Source: Falsibacillus pallidus
GTDB taxonomy: Bacteria; Bacillota; Bacilli; Bacillales; DSM-25281
Assembly (NCBI RefSeq): GCF_003350505.1
Contig: NZ_QQAY01000001.1
Location: 186,001 to 250,000 of the forward strand
Length of the DNA stretch: 64,000 bases
Direction: 5' to 3'
Part shown: in pieces, positions 10,549 to 18,762 of the stretch
Position numbering within the stretch: the first letter of the stretch is position 1
Layout of the letters: each line of letters begins with the position of its first letter
Notes under the pieces: generated by a model
Seen by the model: only the letters and a program-made list of their open reading frames with translations
The model's database searches: none
Told to the model about the DNA's origin: nothing
Translations under genes and position numbers: made by a program

Positions 10549-10821
10549 TCACTTAGGTTCATTTAACTGCTGCTGTGTATATTTTTGTTCCTTGAACCTG
10601 ACTAATATCACATCGGTTCCAATCTTCACGATATTGTTCCACGGAATGACGACGTCTTCCTCTTTTCCAAACAGTCCAAGCAGCTTCCCTCCTGAACCAA
10701 TTACAATAGCATCAATTTTCCCCGTTTCCAAGTTGATTTCGATATCCCCAATATTGCCTAGTTTTTTTCCATCAGAAATATTTACGACATCTTTGATTTG
10801 AAATTCTGAGATCCTGACCAA
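10549..10821 (-). CDS. ylmC: PRC-barrel protein YlmC/YmxH
   Basis: About 90 residues with a PRC-barrel sequence: RISEFQIKDVVNISDGKKLG, then IDAIVIGSGGKLLGLFGKEEDVVIPW. Function is unknown; members are linked to sporulation gene clusters. The frame extends to an ATG at 10881, but the strong purine-rich RBS GGAGAGGGGGA lies before a TTG at 10821 that yields the family's N-terminus, so I take TTG. Confidence 0.88.
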   Translation of the reverse strand: MVRISEFQIKDVVNISDGKKLGNIGDIEINLETGKIDAIVIGSGGKLLGLFGKEEDVVIPWNNIVKIGTDVILVRFKEQKYTQQQLNEPK

Positions 10822-10890
10822 GGGAATCCCCCTCTCCTTTTCGTTCTCATTCAAGTATATGCATGATCTATAAGAAAACATGTGTAATAG

Positions 10891-10929
10891 AAAAATGCCG
10901 CCAGGAGCAGGTCCGGCGGCATTTTTCTA
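10891..10929 (-). terminator. Bidirectional-looking intrinsic terminator after the sigG/repeat unit
   Basis: AAAATGCCGCC and GGCGGCATTTT form an 11-bp stem around AGGAGCAGGTCC, with T-rich flanks on both sides. It separates sigG and its repeat from ylmC. Confidence 0.8.
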
Positions 10930-10973
10930 TTTTAGATAGATCAGAAAGTATAAACATTCTGATTGGAGTGCTG

Positions 10974-11087
10974 TCCAGCTACAGCGCCTAGCCCCTCGAG
11001 TCATAAGCCGCACCTCTACGGAAATCAGGATTTCCTTCGAGTTCCGTCTTATGCTGGTCGGGGCTGTTCGAGGCGCTTTCGCTTTTC
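10974..11087 (-). repeat. Intergenic modular hairpin repeat, type A, copy 2
   Basis: Reverse-oriented copy of the unit at 3426-3541, with the same central GGAAATC/GATTTCC hairpin and AGCGCC/GGCGCT-type ends. Its GAAAAGCG head begins immediately after the TAA stop of sigG, so it lies exactly at the gene's end without altering the protein. Confidence 0.9.
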
Positions 11088-11864
11088 TTATTGTATGTTT
11101 TTATTCATATGCTTGATTGCTGCTTTTTCCAGCCTGGACACCTGAGCTTGGGAGATTCCGATTTCTTCTGCTACCTCCATTTGTGTCTTACCTTGGAAAA
11201 ATCTTTTTCTGATAATCATCTTCTCTCTTTCATTCAATCTGCGCATTCCTTCTTTTAGGGCTATTTCCTCAATCCATTGAATATCTTTATTTTTTTCATC
11301 ACTCAATTGATCCATGACAAATATCGGATCTCCCCCATCATTGTATATAGGTTCAAACAATGAAACTGGGTCTTGTATCGCATCCAATGCAAATACGACT
11401 TCCTCATGGGCCACATCAAGCACTTTAGCAATTTCTTCAGCAGTCGGCTCCCTTGATGTTTCACTCATCAATCTTTCACGGACTTGAAGGGCTTTATAGG
11501 CTATATCCCTTAAACTTCTTGAAACACGTATAGGGTTATTATCCCTAAGATAGCGGCGGATTTCACCGATGATCATCGGTACTGCATAGGTGGAAAACTT
11601 AACATTTTGGCCAAGATCAAAATTATCGATTGATTTCATCAATCCGATGCAGCCAACTTGAAACAAGTCGTCCACAAATTCTCCGCGGTTATTAAACCTC
11701 TGGATGACACTGAGGACCAAGCGTAAGTTTCCATTTACTAATTTTTCTCTAGCCCAAAGTTCCCCTGACTGCATTTGCTTAAAAAGCAACCTCATTTCCT
11801 CATTTTTGAGGACAGGGAGTTTAGATGTGTCCACACCGCAAATTTCCACTTTATTTCGCGTCAA
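11088..11864 (-). CDS. sigG: Forespore sigma factor SigG
   Basis: About 258 residues, nearly the same as B. subtilis SigG (260). It starts (L)TRNKVEICGVDTSKLPVL, contains region 2 (LFQVGCIGLMKSIDNFD, VKFSTYAVPMIIGEIRRYLRD) and region 4 helix-turn-helix (TQMEVAEEIGISQAQVSRLEKAAIK). It directs late forespore transcription. The start is TTG at 11864, preceded by AAGGAGGG; the frame extends 11 codons further without a good RBS. A sigma-F/sigma-G type promoter lies upstream, and a type A repeat touches the stop codon. Confidence 0.97.
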   Translation of the reverse strand: MTRNKVEICGVDTSKLPVLKNEEMRLLFKQMQSGELWAREKLVNGNLRLVLSVIQRFNNRGEFVDDLFQVGCIGLMKSIDNFDLGQNVKFSTYAVPMIIGEIRRYLRDNNPIRVSRSLRDIAYKALQVRERLMSETSREPTAEEIAKVLDVAHEEVVFALDAIQDPVSLFEPIYNDGGDPIFVMDQLSDEKNKDIQWIEEIALKEGMRRLNEREKMIIRKRFFQGKTQMEVAEEIGISQAQVSRLEKAAIKHMNKNIQ

Positions 11865-11901
11865 GTCTTTTCCCTCCTTACAGGAGCTGCTGTTCAAAGT
11901 T

Positions 11902-11930
11902 AAGTATCTCCTCGGCAGGGAAATTTATGC
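11902..11930 (-). promoter_or_regulatory. Candidate sigma-F/sigma-G promoter of sigG
   Basis: The minus strand reads GCATA, 14 bases, then GGAGATACTT. This fits the known GYWTA - 14 to 16 - GGNNANAMTR pattern except for the last base. It is about 40 bases upstream of the TTG start, consistent with sigma-F switching on sigG and SigG autoregulation. Confidence 0.7.
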
Positions 11931-12043
11931 ACAGCTTGAGAGCTGCAAAAATGGAAAAAGGGTACCCATGTTGTTAAAGAATTCAAGTGTATCAAGCTGT
12001 GAATCAAACATGAAAATAATTAGCAGGGATAAAAATAATAAAA

Positions 12044-12104
12044 TTCAAAAAAACAGATAATTTTCCGGTGATGGAACTTGCCATCTACCGGATAAATTAT
12101 CTGT
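12044..12104 (-). terminator. Intrinsic terminator after sigE
   Basis: AGATAATTTATCCGG and CCGGAAAATTATCT form a long stem on the minus strand around an inner imperfect hairpin, followed by seven Ts. It ends the spoIIGA-sigE transcript before the separate sigG promoter. Confidence 0.8.
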
Positions 12105-12132
12105 CGCAATGTTTGTTTCTAATCGTCCAATC

Positions 12133-12852
12133 CTACACCATTTTATTAAATTCTTTTCGGAGGCGCTTAATGATTCTTTTCTCCAGTCTGGAGATGTAGG
12201 ATTGGGAGATTCCAAGCATATCTGCCACATCCTTTTGCGTTTTTTCCTCGCCGCCAACCAATCCAAACCTCAGTTCCATGATTTGTTTTTCGCGATCTGA
12301 CAATTGATGCAGTGCATTGAATAATAGCTTCCTGTCAACGGTCGCTTCCAAATCCTTTGTGATGATGTCCTCGTCAGTTCCCAAGACATCCGATAGGAGA
12401 AGTTCATTTCCATCCCAATCGATATTGAGGGGCTCATCAAATGATACTTCAGAACGGATTTTGTTATTCCTCCTGAGATACATCAATATTTCATTTTCAA
12501 TGCAGCGGGAGGCATATGTAGCAAGCTTGATCTTCTTCTCCGGGTTAAAAGTATTTACCGCTTTTATCAACCCTATTGTGCCGATGCTTATTAGGTCCTC
12601 TATATTGATGCCTGTATTTTCAAATTTCCTTGCTATATAGACAACAAGTCTCAAATTTCTTTCAATCAATAAAGAACGTGCAGCTTTATCTCCATTTGGC
12701 AGCTTTTTCAAAAGCACTTCTTCTTCATCTTTAGAAAGCGGCGGCGGCAATGCCTCACTGCCGCCAATGTAATAAATCTCGTCTGTTTTCAATCCTAATT
12801 TAATCAGGAGCTTATACCAATAATACGAGAGTTTCAGCCTGAAATTTTTCAA
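12133..12852 (-). CDS. sigE: Mother-cell sigma factor SigE (pro-protein)
   Basis: 239 residues. The N-terminal pro-sequence ([21 protein letters not shown]) is amphipathic and membrane-binding, followed by [16 protein letters not shown], where SpoIIGA cleaves. Region 2 ([20 protein letters not shown]) and region 4 ([27 protein letters not shown]) are intact. It is the first mother-cell sigma factor in sporulation. It lies just downstream of spoIIGA, its processing protease, in one operon. Confidence 0.98.
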   Translation of the reverse strand: MKNFRLKLSYYWYKLLIKLGLKTDEIYYIGGSEALPPPLSKDEEEVLLKKLPNGDKAARSLLIERNLRLVVYIARKFENTGINIEDLISIGTIGLIKAVNTFNPEKKIKLATYASRCIENEILMYLRRNNKIRSEVSFDEPLNIDWDGNELLLSDVLGTDEDIITKDLEATVDRKLLFNALHQLSDREKQIMELRFGLVGGEEKTQKDVADMLGISQSYISRLEKRIIKRLRKEFNKMV

Positions 12853-12906
12853 CTTGTTTCCTCCTTCTATTTTTGCTGAGTGCTGAGTATAGTATTATTA
12901 CCTTCT

Positions 12907-13830
12907 TTAAGATGCCGTTTTGATGCTGATTCCTGACACCATCTTCGGATGTACGATGCAGTCGAATTCTCCATCCCCTGAAAGGGATTGGTTTGTAAAA
13001 GATATCAGGCCTTTTTTGACCACCCAACTTTCATCCCCTTTAAAAATCATTAATTGATCGGGTTTGAATGCAGTGAGAAGCTGATTCGATTTGCCAACTG
13101 ACTTTGCTGGGATAAATCGCAATTTATCAGTCCACTCCTCGCTGAGGGAAATGGAACCATCCATGAATCCATCAGGATTTTGGGCAAGTTCAATGATTTC
13201 TTTTGGAAGCGCCTGCTGTCCTTTGATCGATGCGATCATCACCGGCATATTGGATATGGGATCGTAAAGTTTATTCCCACTGTCAATCAGCCCATTGAAA
13301 GACATGCGAATATGATTTATTTCAATTGAAACCTTCACCAATTGCTCATACTCGATTTTAGCCATTTCAAATGTCTCAATTCTTTTCCTGGAGAAGTACC
13401 ATGCTGCAGGAATTCCAAACATCACAAAAATCCAGGAAATCGGATCGCCAAATCCTTTTATACTTGCCATAAATAACGAAGATGAGTAGTCAAGCTGAAA
13501 TGATAGAAGATAATGAGTGCCAATTAAAATGCCGCCAAGGAGAAAGGTTGTAAAATAAAAAGTCATCAGGCAGCTGAAATAATATTTCATTCGTCTAAAG
13601 CCAAAGACTGTGAATACCATTATTAATGAAAAAGAGATCTTGATGGCTGCATTGTTCGCTAAAAACCCGATAGGTGTCAAGGGCAAGAATATCAAAATCG
13701 ATCCTATCAAACCTCCCATTCCTATCCTCCACCACTTAACCCTTCTTTTTAGAAGTATGGAAGTCAGCCATAATAACATGCTATCCACAAGCAAATTCAA
13801 TAGCCAAATGACGTCCAAGTATACGACCAA
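12907..13830 (-). CDS. spoIIGA: Sigma-E processing aspartic peptidase SpoIIGA
   Basis: 307 residues, like the 309 of B. subtilis. Five hydrophobic segments fill the first 150 residues, then a soluble domain carries the catalytic motif GLIDSGNKLYDP, with the aspartate near residue 186. FDCIVHPKMVSGI near the end is also conserved. It sits in the septal membrane and cleaves pro-SigE when signalled by SpoIIR. The start appears to be TTG at 13830, preceded by GGAGGGG. It is co-transcribed with sigE from a Spo0A-type promoter. Confidence 0.95.
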   Translation of the reverse strand: MVVYLDVIWLLNLLVDSMLLWLTSILLKRRVKWWRIGMGGLIGSILIFLPLTPIGFLANNAAIKISFSLIMVFTVFGFRRMKYYFSCLMTFYFTTFLLGGILIGTHYLLSFQLDYSSSLFMASIKGFGDPISWIFVMFGIPAAWYFSRKRIETFEMAKIEYEQLVKVSIEINHIRMSFNGLIDSGNKLYDPISNMPVMIASIKGQQALPKEIIELAQNPDGFMDGSISLSEEWTDKLRFIPAKSVGKSNQLLTAFKPDQLMIFKGDESWVVKKGLISFTNQSLSGDGEFDCIVHPKMVSGISIKTAS

Positions 13831-13863
13831 TCATTCCCCTCCAATCCATTACCTTTTTCAAGA

Positions 13864-13950
13864 AGTATATCTTACCTTGCGCCTGAAATATGTCAGTTCT
13901 TGTAATGAATACCCAAGAAATTTTCGAAGATAGATTCGAATTTTGTCAAA
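13864..13950 (-). promoter_or_regulatory. Candidate Spo0A-activated spoIIG promoter
   Basis: On the minus strand CTGACA (13891-13896) and TATACT (13864-13869) are separated by 21 bases. That is unusually wide for sigma-A, but the B. subtilis spoIIG promoter is known for a similarly long spacer. Upstream, near-matches to the 0A box TGTCGAA occur around 13920-13950 (TTTTGTCAAA, TCTTCGAAA). The type A repeat starts right behind this region. Confidence 0.65.
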
Positions 13951-13952
13951 AT

Positions 13953-14066
13953 GAAAAGCGGAAGCGCCTTGGTCAGCCCCGACCAGCATAAGACGGAACT
14001 CGAAGGAAATCCTGATTTCCGTAGAGGTACGGCTTATGACTCGAGGGGCTAGGCGCTGGAGCTGGA
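13953..14066 (+). repeat. Intergenic modular hairpin repeat, type A, copy 3
   Basis: Starts GAAAAGCGGAAGCGCC and ends GGCGCTGGAGCTGGA, almost base for base the unit at 3426. It is followed directly by a type B unit, linked by CAT. It occupies the spoIIGA-ftsZ gap, where B. subtilis carries bpr. Confidence 0.92.
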
Positions 14067-14068
14067 CA

Positions 14069-14219
14069 TAGAAAAGCGGAGCCGGCTTGCTCAAAGGCGT
14101 AGAGACTGGAGCGCGGCACCACGAGATAAAGGAATCGCGATGAGCTTTAGCGAATCGATGATGACTTATCGTAAGTGTGCTGAGCGAAGTCTCCTAGCCT
14201 TTAGCCGGCAGAGCTGGAC
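14069..14219 (+). repeat. Intergenic modular hairpin repeat, type B, copy 1 (plus truncated A head)
   Basis: Starts TAGAAAAGCGGAGCCGGC and ends GCCGGCAGAGCTGGACA, with arms GCCGGC, AAAGGC/GCCTTT and GAGAC/GTCTC. The interior carries ACGAGATAAAGGAATCGCGA and ATGACTTATCGTAAG. A related unit lies reversed at 56876-57024. Immediately after it, 14222-14252 begins a third module (AGAAAAGCGGAAGCGCC) that breaks off. Confidence 0.85.
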
Positions 14220-14284
14220 AATAGAAAAGCGGAAGCGCCATGAAAGCCGGGACAGCAATCAATTGATTTTTTCGTTTTAAACGC

Positions 14285-14320
14285 AAAAAAAGCGAGTGGT
14301 TTTCACCACTCGCTTTTTGG
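14285..14320 (-). terminator. Intrinsic terminator of ftsAZ
   Basis: AAAAAGCGAGTGGT and ACCACTCGCTTTTT form a long stem with a short loop, followed by T-rich sequence on the minus strand, seven bases past the ftsZ stop. Confidence 0.88.
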
Positions 14321-14326
14321 TACGAA

Positions 14327-15466
14327 TTATCTGCGACGATTTCGGTTGCGAAGGAAGGTTGGAATATCCAATGTTTCTTCCATCGGCTGGGATGAAGATG
14401 TTTTAGCAGGCTCAGACTGCTGCTCTTCTCGTTTTGGCTCTCTTTTTGGTGCTTGTGAAACGTTTGGCTTCATTTGTCCGAAACTTGGACGAGATGGTTT
14501 AGGCTGTACTGTTTCTTCATTAAATCCGGTTGCAATAACAGTAACAATGATTTCGTCTTTGAAATTTTCATTGATTACGGAACCGAAAATCATATTTACT
14601 TCTTGATCTGAAGCAGATGCTACAATATCTGCAGCTTCCTGGACTTCATACAAGCTTAAATTCGTTCCACCTGTGATATTCATCAATACACCTTGTGCTC
14701 CATCAATGGATGTTTCAAGCAATGGCGAGGAAATGGCTTTCTTCGCAGCTTCAGTGGCACGGTTTTCACCTGTTGCAACACCGATACCCATCAGTGCAGA
14801 TCCTTTATTGGACATGATCGTTTTTACATCCGCAAAGTCAAGGTTGATCAATCCAGGAACTGCGATTAAGTCTGAAATCCCCTGTACACCTTGGCGAAGA
14901 ACGTTATCCGCTTCACGGAATGCTTCAAGCATTGGTGTGCTTTTGTCAACAATCTCCAATAATCGATCGTTTGGAATGACAATCAGGGTATCCACTGATT
15001 CTTTCATAGCGGCAATTCCGCCTGCTGCTTGGGTTTGGCGCTTTCTTCCTTCAAATGTGAAAGGGCGGGTGACAACTCCTACAGTCAGTGCACCCAAGTC
15101 TCTTGCAATTTGAGCGATGACCGGTGCAGCACCTGTACCTGTTCCGCCTCCCATGCCGGCAGTTACAAAGACCATGTCTGCCCCTCTTAAAGCTTCTTCA
15201 ATCTGCTCTTTGCTTTCTTCAGCAGCTTTCTTTCCTACTTCCGGATTAGCACCTGCACCCAATCCTCTAGTAAGCTTTGCCCCAATTTGCATCTTGATTT
15301 CAGCTTTTGAAAGGTTCAATGCCTGAGCATCTGTATTGACTGAAATAAATTCCACCCCTTGAACCCCATGTTCTATCATTCGGTTAACGGCATTGTTTCC
15401 ACCGCCGCCGACTCCAATTACTTTAATCGTTGCTAATTGATCTAAATTAGTATCAAACTCCAACAT
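14327..15466 (-). CDS. ftsZ: Cell division GTPase FtsZ
   Basis: 379 residues. The tubulin signature [12 protein letters not shown] (about residues 104-115) binds GTP, and the T7 loop region with [11 protein letters not shown] supplies the catalytic acid to the next subunit. A variable Pro/Ser/Glu-rich linker leads to the conserved C-terminal peptide [13 protein letters not shown], which binds FtsA and SepF. FtsZ polymerises at midcell into the Z-ring. It follows ftsA in the same operon. Confidence 0.98.
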   Translation of the reverse strand: MLEFDTNLDQLATIKVIGVGGGGNNAVNRMIEHGVQGVEFISVNTDAQALNLSKAEIKMQIGAKLTRGLGAGANPEVGKKAAEESKEQIEEALRGADMVFVTAGMGGGTGTGAAPVIAQIARDLGALTVGVVTRPFTFEGRKRQTQAAGGIAAMKESVDTLIVIPNDRLLEIVDKSTPMLEAFREADNVLRQGVQGISDLIAVPGLINLDFADVKTIMSNKGSALMGIGVATGENRATEAAKKAISSPLLETSIDGAQGVLMNITGGTNLSLYEVQEAADIVASASDQEVNMIFGSVINENFKDEIIVTVIATGFNEETVQPKPSRPSFGQMKPNVSQAPKREPKREEQQSEPAKTSSSQPMEETLDIPTFLRNRNRRR

Positions 15467-15505
15467 GACTAATCCTCCTAATCCGTCGATTTCCGCTTCG
15501 ATGTC

Positions 15506-16789
15506 CTACTCGAAAAAGTAACCAAAGAACTTCTTCATTTTATTTGAGATTTTTTCCTCTGGCTGCTTTTCTGCCTTTGGCTTTGCTTGTGTCGTTTTCA
15601 CTTGACGTTTTTCAACACTTTCAGAAGGAACAGGAGAAGCACTGACGTTTCTTCCTTGTAATCTAGCAGTTTTATGAGCGTATTTGATAAGCCCTACTGC
15701 TGTAGTGTACTGAGATTCGCGTACTCCGATATAATCCGGAATTGCCACTCTTACTCGGTTTTGGAAGACTAGTTGGGCTAGATCCAATACTCCTGTAAGA
15801 TTGGCCATACCGCCAGTCAATACATAGCCGCCCGGCAAATCTCTGATTCCCAATCTTTTGAGTTCATGCTGGACTAAATCAAATATTTCCTCCAGTCTTG
15901 CCTCAATGATATCAGAAATCTCAAGCTGGTTAAATTGCTGGTGCTGATCGCTTCCGATGATTGGAACACTGAACACTTCATCTTCTGATGCATGATCATA
16001 ATATGCATGTCCATATTTCACTTTGATTCTCTCTGCATCTTCTGTCGACGTTCTCAATCCAATGGACAAATCTTTTGTGATATGTTCGCCGCCCACAGGA
16101 AGTACAGAGGTTACTTTCAAGTGTCCCTGCTCAAAAACAGCCAATGTCGTGGATCCGCCGCCTATATCGATAAGTGCGGCACCTAAATTTTGCTCATCTT
16201 TCGATAATGCAATAGATCCTGCTGCAAGGGGCTGTAGGACAATATCCGTAATATCTAGGCCAGCCCGTTCTACACAGCGAAGTGTATTATGTAATATTGT
16301 TTTAGAGCCGGTAATGATCGTTCCTTCCATTTCAAGCCTTACACCGATCATTCCCCTTGGGTCATTTATTTCGTCCAATCCATCTACAATGAACTGTTTT
16401 GGAATGACATTGATAATCTCACGTTCAGGCGGGATGGAAATAACCTGAGCTGCATCCATTACCCTTGCTACATCATCATCCGTAATTTCACGGTTATCAC
16501 TTGATACTGCAACGACACCATGGCATGGCTGCAAAGCTACATGGTTTCCTGCTACTCCGACGATGACCTTATCAATATTCATGCCTATCATTCTCTCAGC
16601 CTGTTCGACTGCCTTTTTAATAGAATGAACGGTTTCGTCTATATCGACGATTGAGCCTTTTCTGATTCCTTCAGAATGTACATTCCCAACACCGATAATA
16701 TTTAGTGCATCATTAACCATTTCTCCAATAATGACTTTTACAGTGGATGTACCGATGTCAAGACTCACATATATTTCATTGCTGTTCAC
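15506..16789 (-). CDS. ftsA: Actin-like division protein FtsA
   Basis: 427 residues. Actin-fold phosphate motifs are SLDIGTSTVKVIIGE at the N-terminus and AALIDIGGGSTTLAVF near residue 205; the SHS2/1C insertion lies between. The Lys-rich linker ends in NKMKKFFGYFFE, the amphipathic membrane anchor. FtsA tethers FtsZ to the membrane. GGAGGTGCC precedes the GTG/ATG start region, and a sigma-H type promoter lies upstream. Confidence 0.97.
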   Translation of the reverse strand: MNSNEIYVSLDIGTSTVKVIIGEMVNDALNIIGVGNVHSEGIRKGSIVDIDETVHSIKKAVEQAERMIGMNIDKVIVGVAGNHVALQPCHGVVAVSSDNREITDDDVARVMDAAQVISIPPEREIINVIPKQFIVDGLDEINDPRGMIGVRLEMEGTIITGSKTILHNTLRCVERAGLDITDIVLQPLAAGSIALSKDEQNLGAALIDIGGGSTTLAVFEQGHLKVTSVLPVGGEHITKDLSIGLRTSTEDAERIKVKYGHAYYDHASEDEVFSVPIIGSDQHQQFNQLEISDIIEARLEEIFDLVQHELKRLGIRDLPGGYVLTGGMANLTGVLDLAQLVFQNRVRVAIPDYIGVRESQYTTAVGLIKYAHKTARLQGRNVSASPVPSESVEKRQVKTTQAKPKAEKQPEEKISNKMKKFFGYFFE

Positions 16790-16882
16790 TCTATGGCACC
16801 TCCTTCAACAAATCTGCAACTTTTTCATATTTAGAACAACAAATTACAATTTTCACTTGATTTCAATATATCTTATATTGAT

Positions 16883-16909
16883 ATTCGTCAAAACTAAAAT
16901 ATTCCCTTT
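16883..16909 (-). promoter_or_regulatory. Candidate sigma-H promoter of ftsAZ
   Basis: The minus strand reads AAAGGGAAT, 13 bases, CGAAT. This fits the sigma-H pattern RWAGGAWWT - 12 to 14 - HGAAT with one mismatch. B. subtilis ftsAZ is known to have a sigma-H promoter that raises expression at the onset of sporulation. A TTGACG that could be a sigma-A -35 element overlaps it. Confidence 0.68.
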
Positions 16910-16916
16910 TAAAAAA

Positions 16917-17282
16917 TCAACTTTTTTCTGATTTTTCTTGAGAATTCGCTGACCATTTACTGATCATGATTCTCCGGATGACTGCAATGTTCTGGAACAA
17001 ACGCACTCCAAAGGCAAAAACAGCAGCTAAATACAAGTCTACACCAAGATGAACCCCTAGAAAAGCTAAACTTGCAGCCAGCAAAATGTTAAAAAAGAAT
17101 CCAGAGACAAAAACTTTGTCATCATATATATTTTGCAAATGGGCCCTGATTCCTCCGAAGAGGGTATCCAGGGCTGCCAGGACCGCAATGGATAAATAAT
17201 TCGAGTATTCATCAGGTATGCGGATATCAGTCAGCAGCCCCAATATAACACCTATGAGGAGCCCGAGTATCGGAAGCCACAT
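16917..17282 (-). CDS. sbp: Small basic protein Sbp (DUF1290)
   Basis: 121 residues with three hydrophobic segments. DUF1290 motifs are AVLAALDTLFGGIRAHLQNIYDDKVFVSGFF (seen around residues 34-65) and RLFQNIAVIRR. Function is unknown; the gene is always found beside ftsA in Bacillus. It starts two bases after the ylxX stop codon. Confidence 0.9.
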   Translation of the reverse strand: MWLPILGLLIGVILGLLTDIRIPDEYSNYLSIAVLAALDTLFGGIRAHLQNIYDDKVFVSGFFFNILLAASLAFLGVHLGVDLYLAAVFAFGVRLFQNIAVIRRIMISKWSANSQEKSEKS

Positions 17283-17283
17283 T

Positions 17284-18009
17284 TTATTTCTCTCCTTTTT
17301 CTTTAACAGGCTCCATATAGCGAATCCTTAAAATATCTTGATAGGCAGGGATGCTAATATCCTTGTTCGGTTTTGAAATATTGACCCTTAAGTCATCTAT
17401 GAAGAAATCATCTGCCGACTTGGAAACACTCATTCGATTATATAATTTTTGGGCAGTATCCCAATCCTTGGCGATTACTTTGACTTCAATGGGAACCGAA
17501 TGTATGGCATATCCATTTACCTTTGTTTCACCATTGATGTCCCTTATGACAGAATTATTGATGATTCGCTGTCCATCGATTGATATGTATAAAGCATCGT
17601 ACATATTCAGCTCATTGACCAGCCTTTTCAGCAAATCCGGCGAAACGGATTTAACCGTTTTACCCAAGAGCATTTCTTCGTATACCGGCTCAATGGTCAG
17701 TACGATCCCAGGACCTTCTGCTTCTGTCAACCCTGCTTCTTTCTTTAATTCGTCAAGCGTTTCGCGGAGGGCTTCTTCTTTGCTTCCTTTTTTCTTTGTT
17801 TCATACTTGTCCAGCTTTTCTTCGTTGGACCTGATTTCACTGATCAATTTGGATTGAGTTTCTTTTTCCTTTAACTGGGCTTCCCTTAACTCCCATATAT
17901 CCCTTGTATCCCTGATTACAGGCTTTTTGACTGTCTGGAATTGGATGGCCAGCATAAATCCAATGATGATCGTGATGAAAGTAAAGCTGATTTTAATTTT
18001 TTTAGCCAC
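17284..18009 (-). CDS. ylxX: DUF881 protein YlxX
   Basis: 241 residues. One N-terminal membrane segment (FTFITIIIGFMLAIQFQTV) is followed by a coiled coil (about 45-90) and the DUF881 domain (GPGIVLTIEP, LVNELNMYDALYISIDGQRI, YAIHSVPIEVKVI). The outward-facing domain's role is unknown. It is paralogous to the neighbouring ylxW. The first codon is GTG. Confidence 0.9.
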   Translation of the reverse strand: MAKKIKISFTFITIIIGFMLAIQFQTVKKPVIRDTRDIWELREAQLKEKETQSKLISEIRSNEEKLDKYETKKKGSKEEALRETLDELKKEAGLTEAEGPGIVLTIEPVYEEMLLGKTVKSVSPDLLKRLVNELNMYDALYISIDGQRIINNSVIRDINGETKVNGYAIHSVPIEVKVIAKDWDTAQKLYNRMSVSKSADDFFIDDLRVNISKPNKDISIPAYQDILRIRYMEPVKEKGEK

Positions 18010-18054
18010 TCCATTTCACCAAGCCTTCTCATAAAAACCATAATCATCTTCCCA

Positions 18055-18762
18055 TCAGGAGCCTCTCAAGATAGGGTCCATGACTATTTCATCTTTTTTT
18101 TCCATTTTGAAAATGATGTTTTCATTTACTAATTGATCCTTTACCCCGCCTGTTATGCTCAATGCTGAAGAAAGGACTGCCGGATCCCCAATGGCACTGA
18201 TAGTGAATGGAGCTGGATGCTGCACACCATCTACTGTAATAACCGGACCATTGCAGAGAATATAGGAATTATGCTGGAGCCTCTGTCCATTGACCGCAAC
18301 AGCACTTGCTCCTGCAATATACAACTCATTGATTACATTGAAAACATGATGTTCATGCACAAGGTAATTATTAACGTTTTCCTCATCGGGATCATACTCG
18401 CCATCCTCTAGAGTGACTTCAACCCCTTTACCTTTTACTTTAACCATACCTAGATACATCCGGTATTTTTCTGCATCTTCAGCCAGATTGAAAAAGACTT
18501 GTTCTTCTTTAGATAGATCTTTTTCAACATCAAGCACCTTTGACTGCTTTTCAAACAGTTCATTTTGCAGTTTTCGATTGTCCTTCTGCTGTTGAATGAT
18601 TTGATTCCGAAGCTGATCCTCCATCGCCCATTGACGGTCGGAGATTTTATTTCCCGCCTTTTCCTTATTGGCTAAACTATAGGAAAACGCAAGGATAAAC
18701 CCCAGGACCAGGGTGACAAGAGAAAGGACGACCTGCTTACCTTTTATCTTCTTTTTTTTCAT
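18055..18762 (-). CDS. ylxW: DUF881 protein YlxW
   Basis: About 235 residues. It has a short basic head (KKKKIKGK), one membrane segment, a coiled coil, and a DUF881 domain (VKGKGVEVTLEDGEYDPDEENVNNYLVHEHHVF). Function unknown. The frame extends 17 codons upstream; I chose the ATG at 18762 because GGAGAGG is nine bases before it. It overlaps the divIB 3' end by 26 bases. Confidence 0.88.
   Translation of the reverse strand: MKKKKIKGKQVVLSLVTLVLGFILAFSYSLANKEKAGNKISDRQWAMEDQLRNQIIQQQKDNRKLQNELFEKQSKVLDVEKDLSKEEQVFFNLAEDAEKYRMYLGMVKVKGKGVEVTLEDGEYDPDEENVNNYLVHEHHVFNVINELYIAGASAVAVNGQRLQHNSYILCNGPVITVDGVQHPAPFTISAIGDPAVLSSALSITGGVKDQLVNENIIFKMEKKDEIVMDPILRGS

Noticed and set aside
13953-14252. 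Possible CRISPR-like array from repeated hairpins
   Set aside because: Units are about 115-150 bases with three- or four-base links, of two kinds, with no spacers of regular length and no cas genes.
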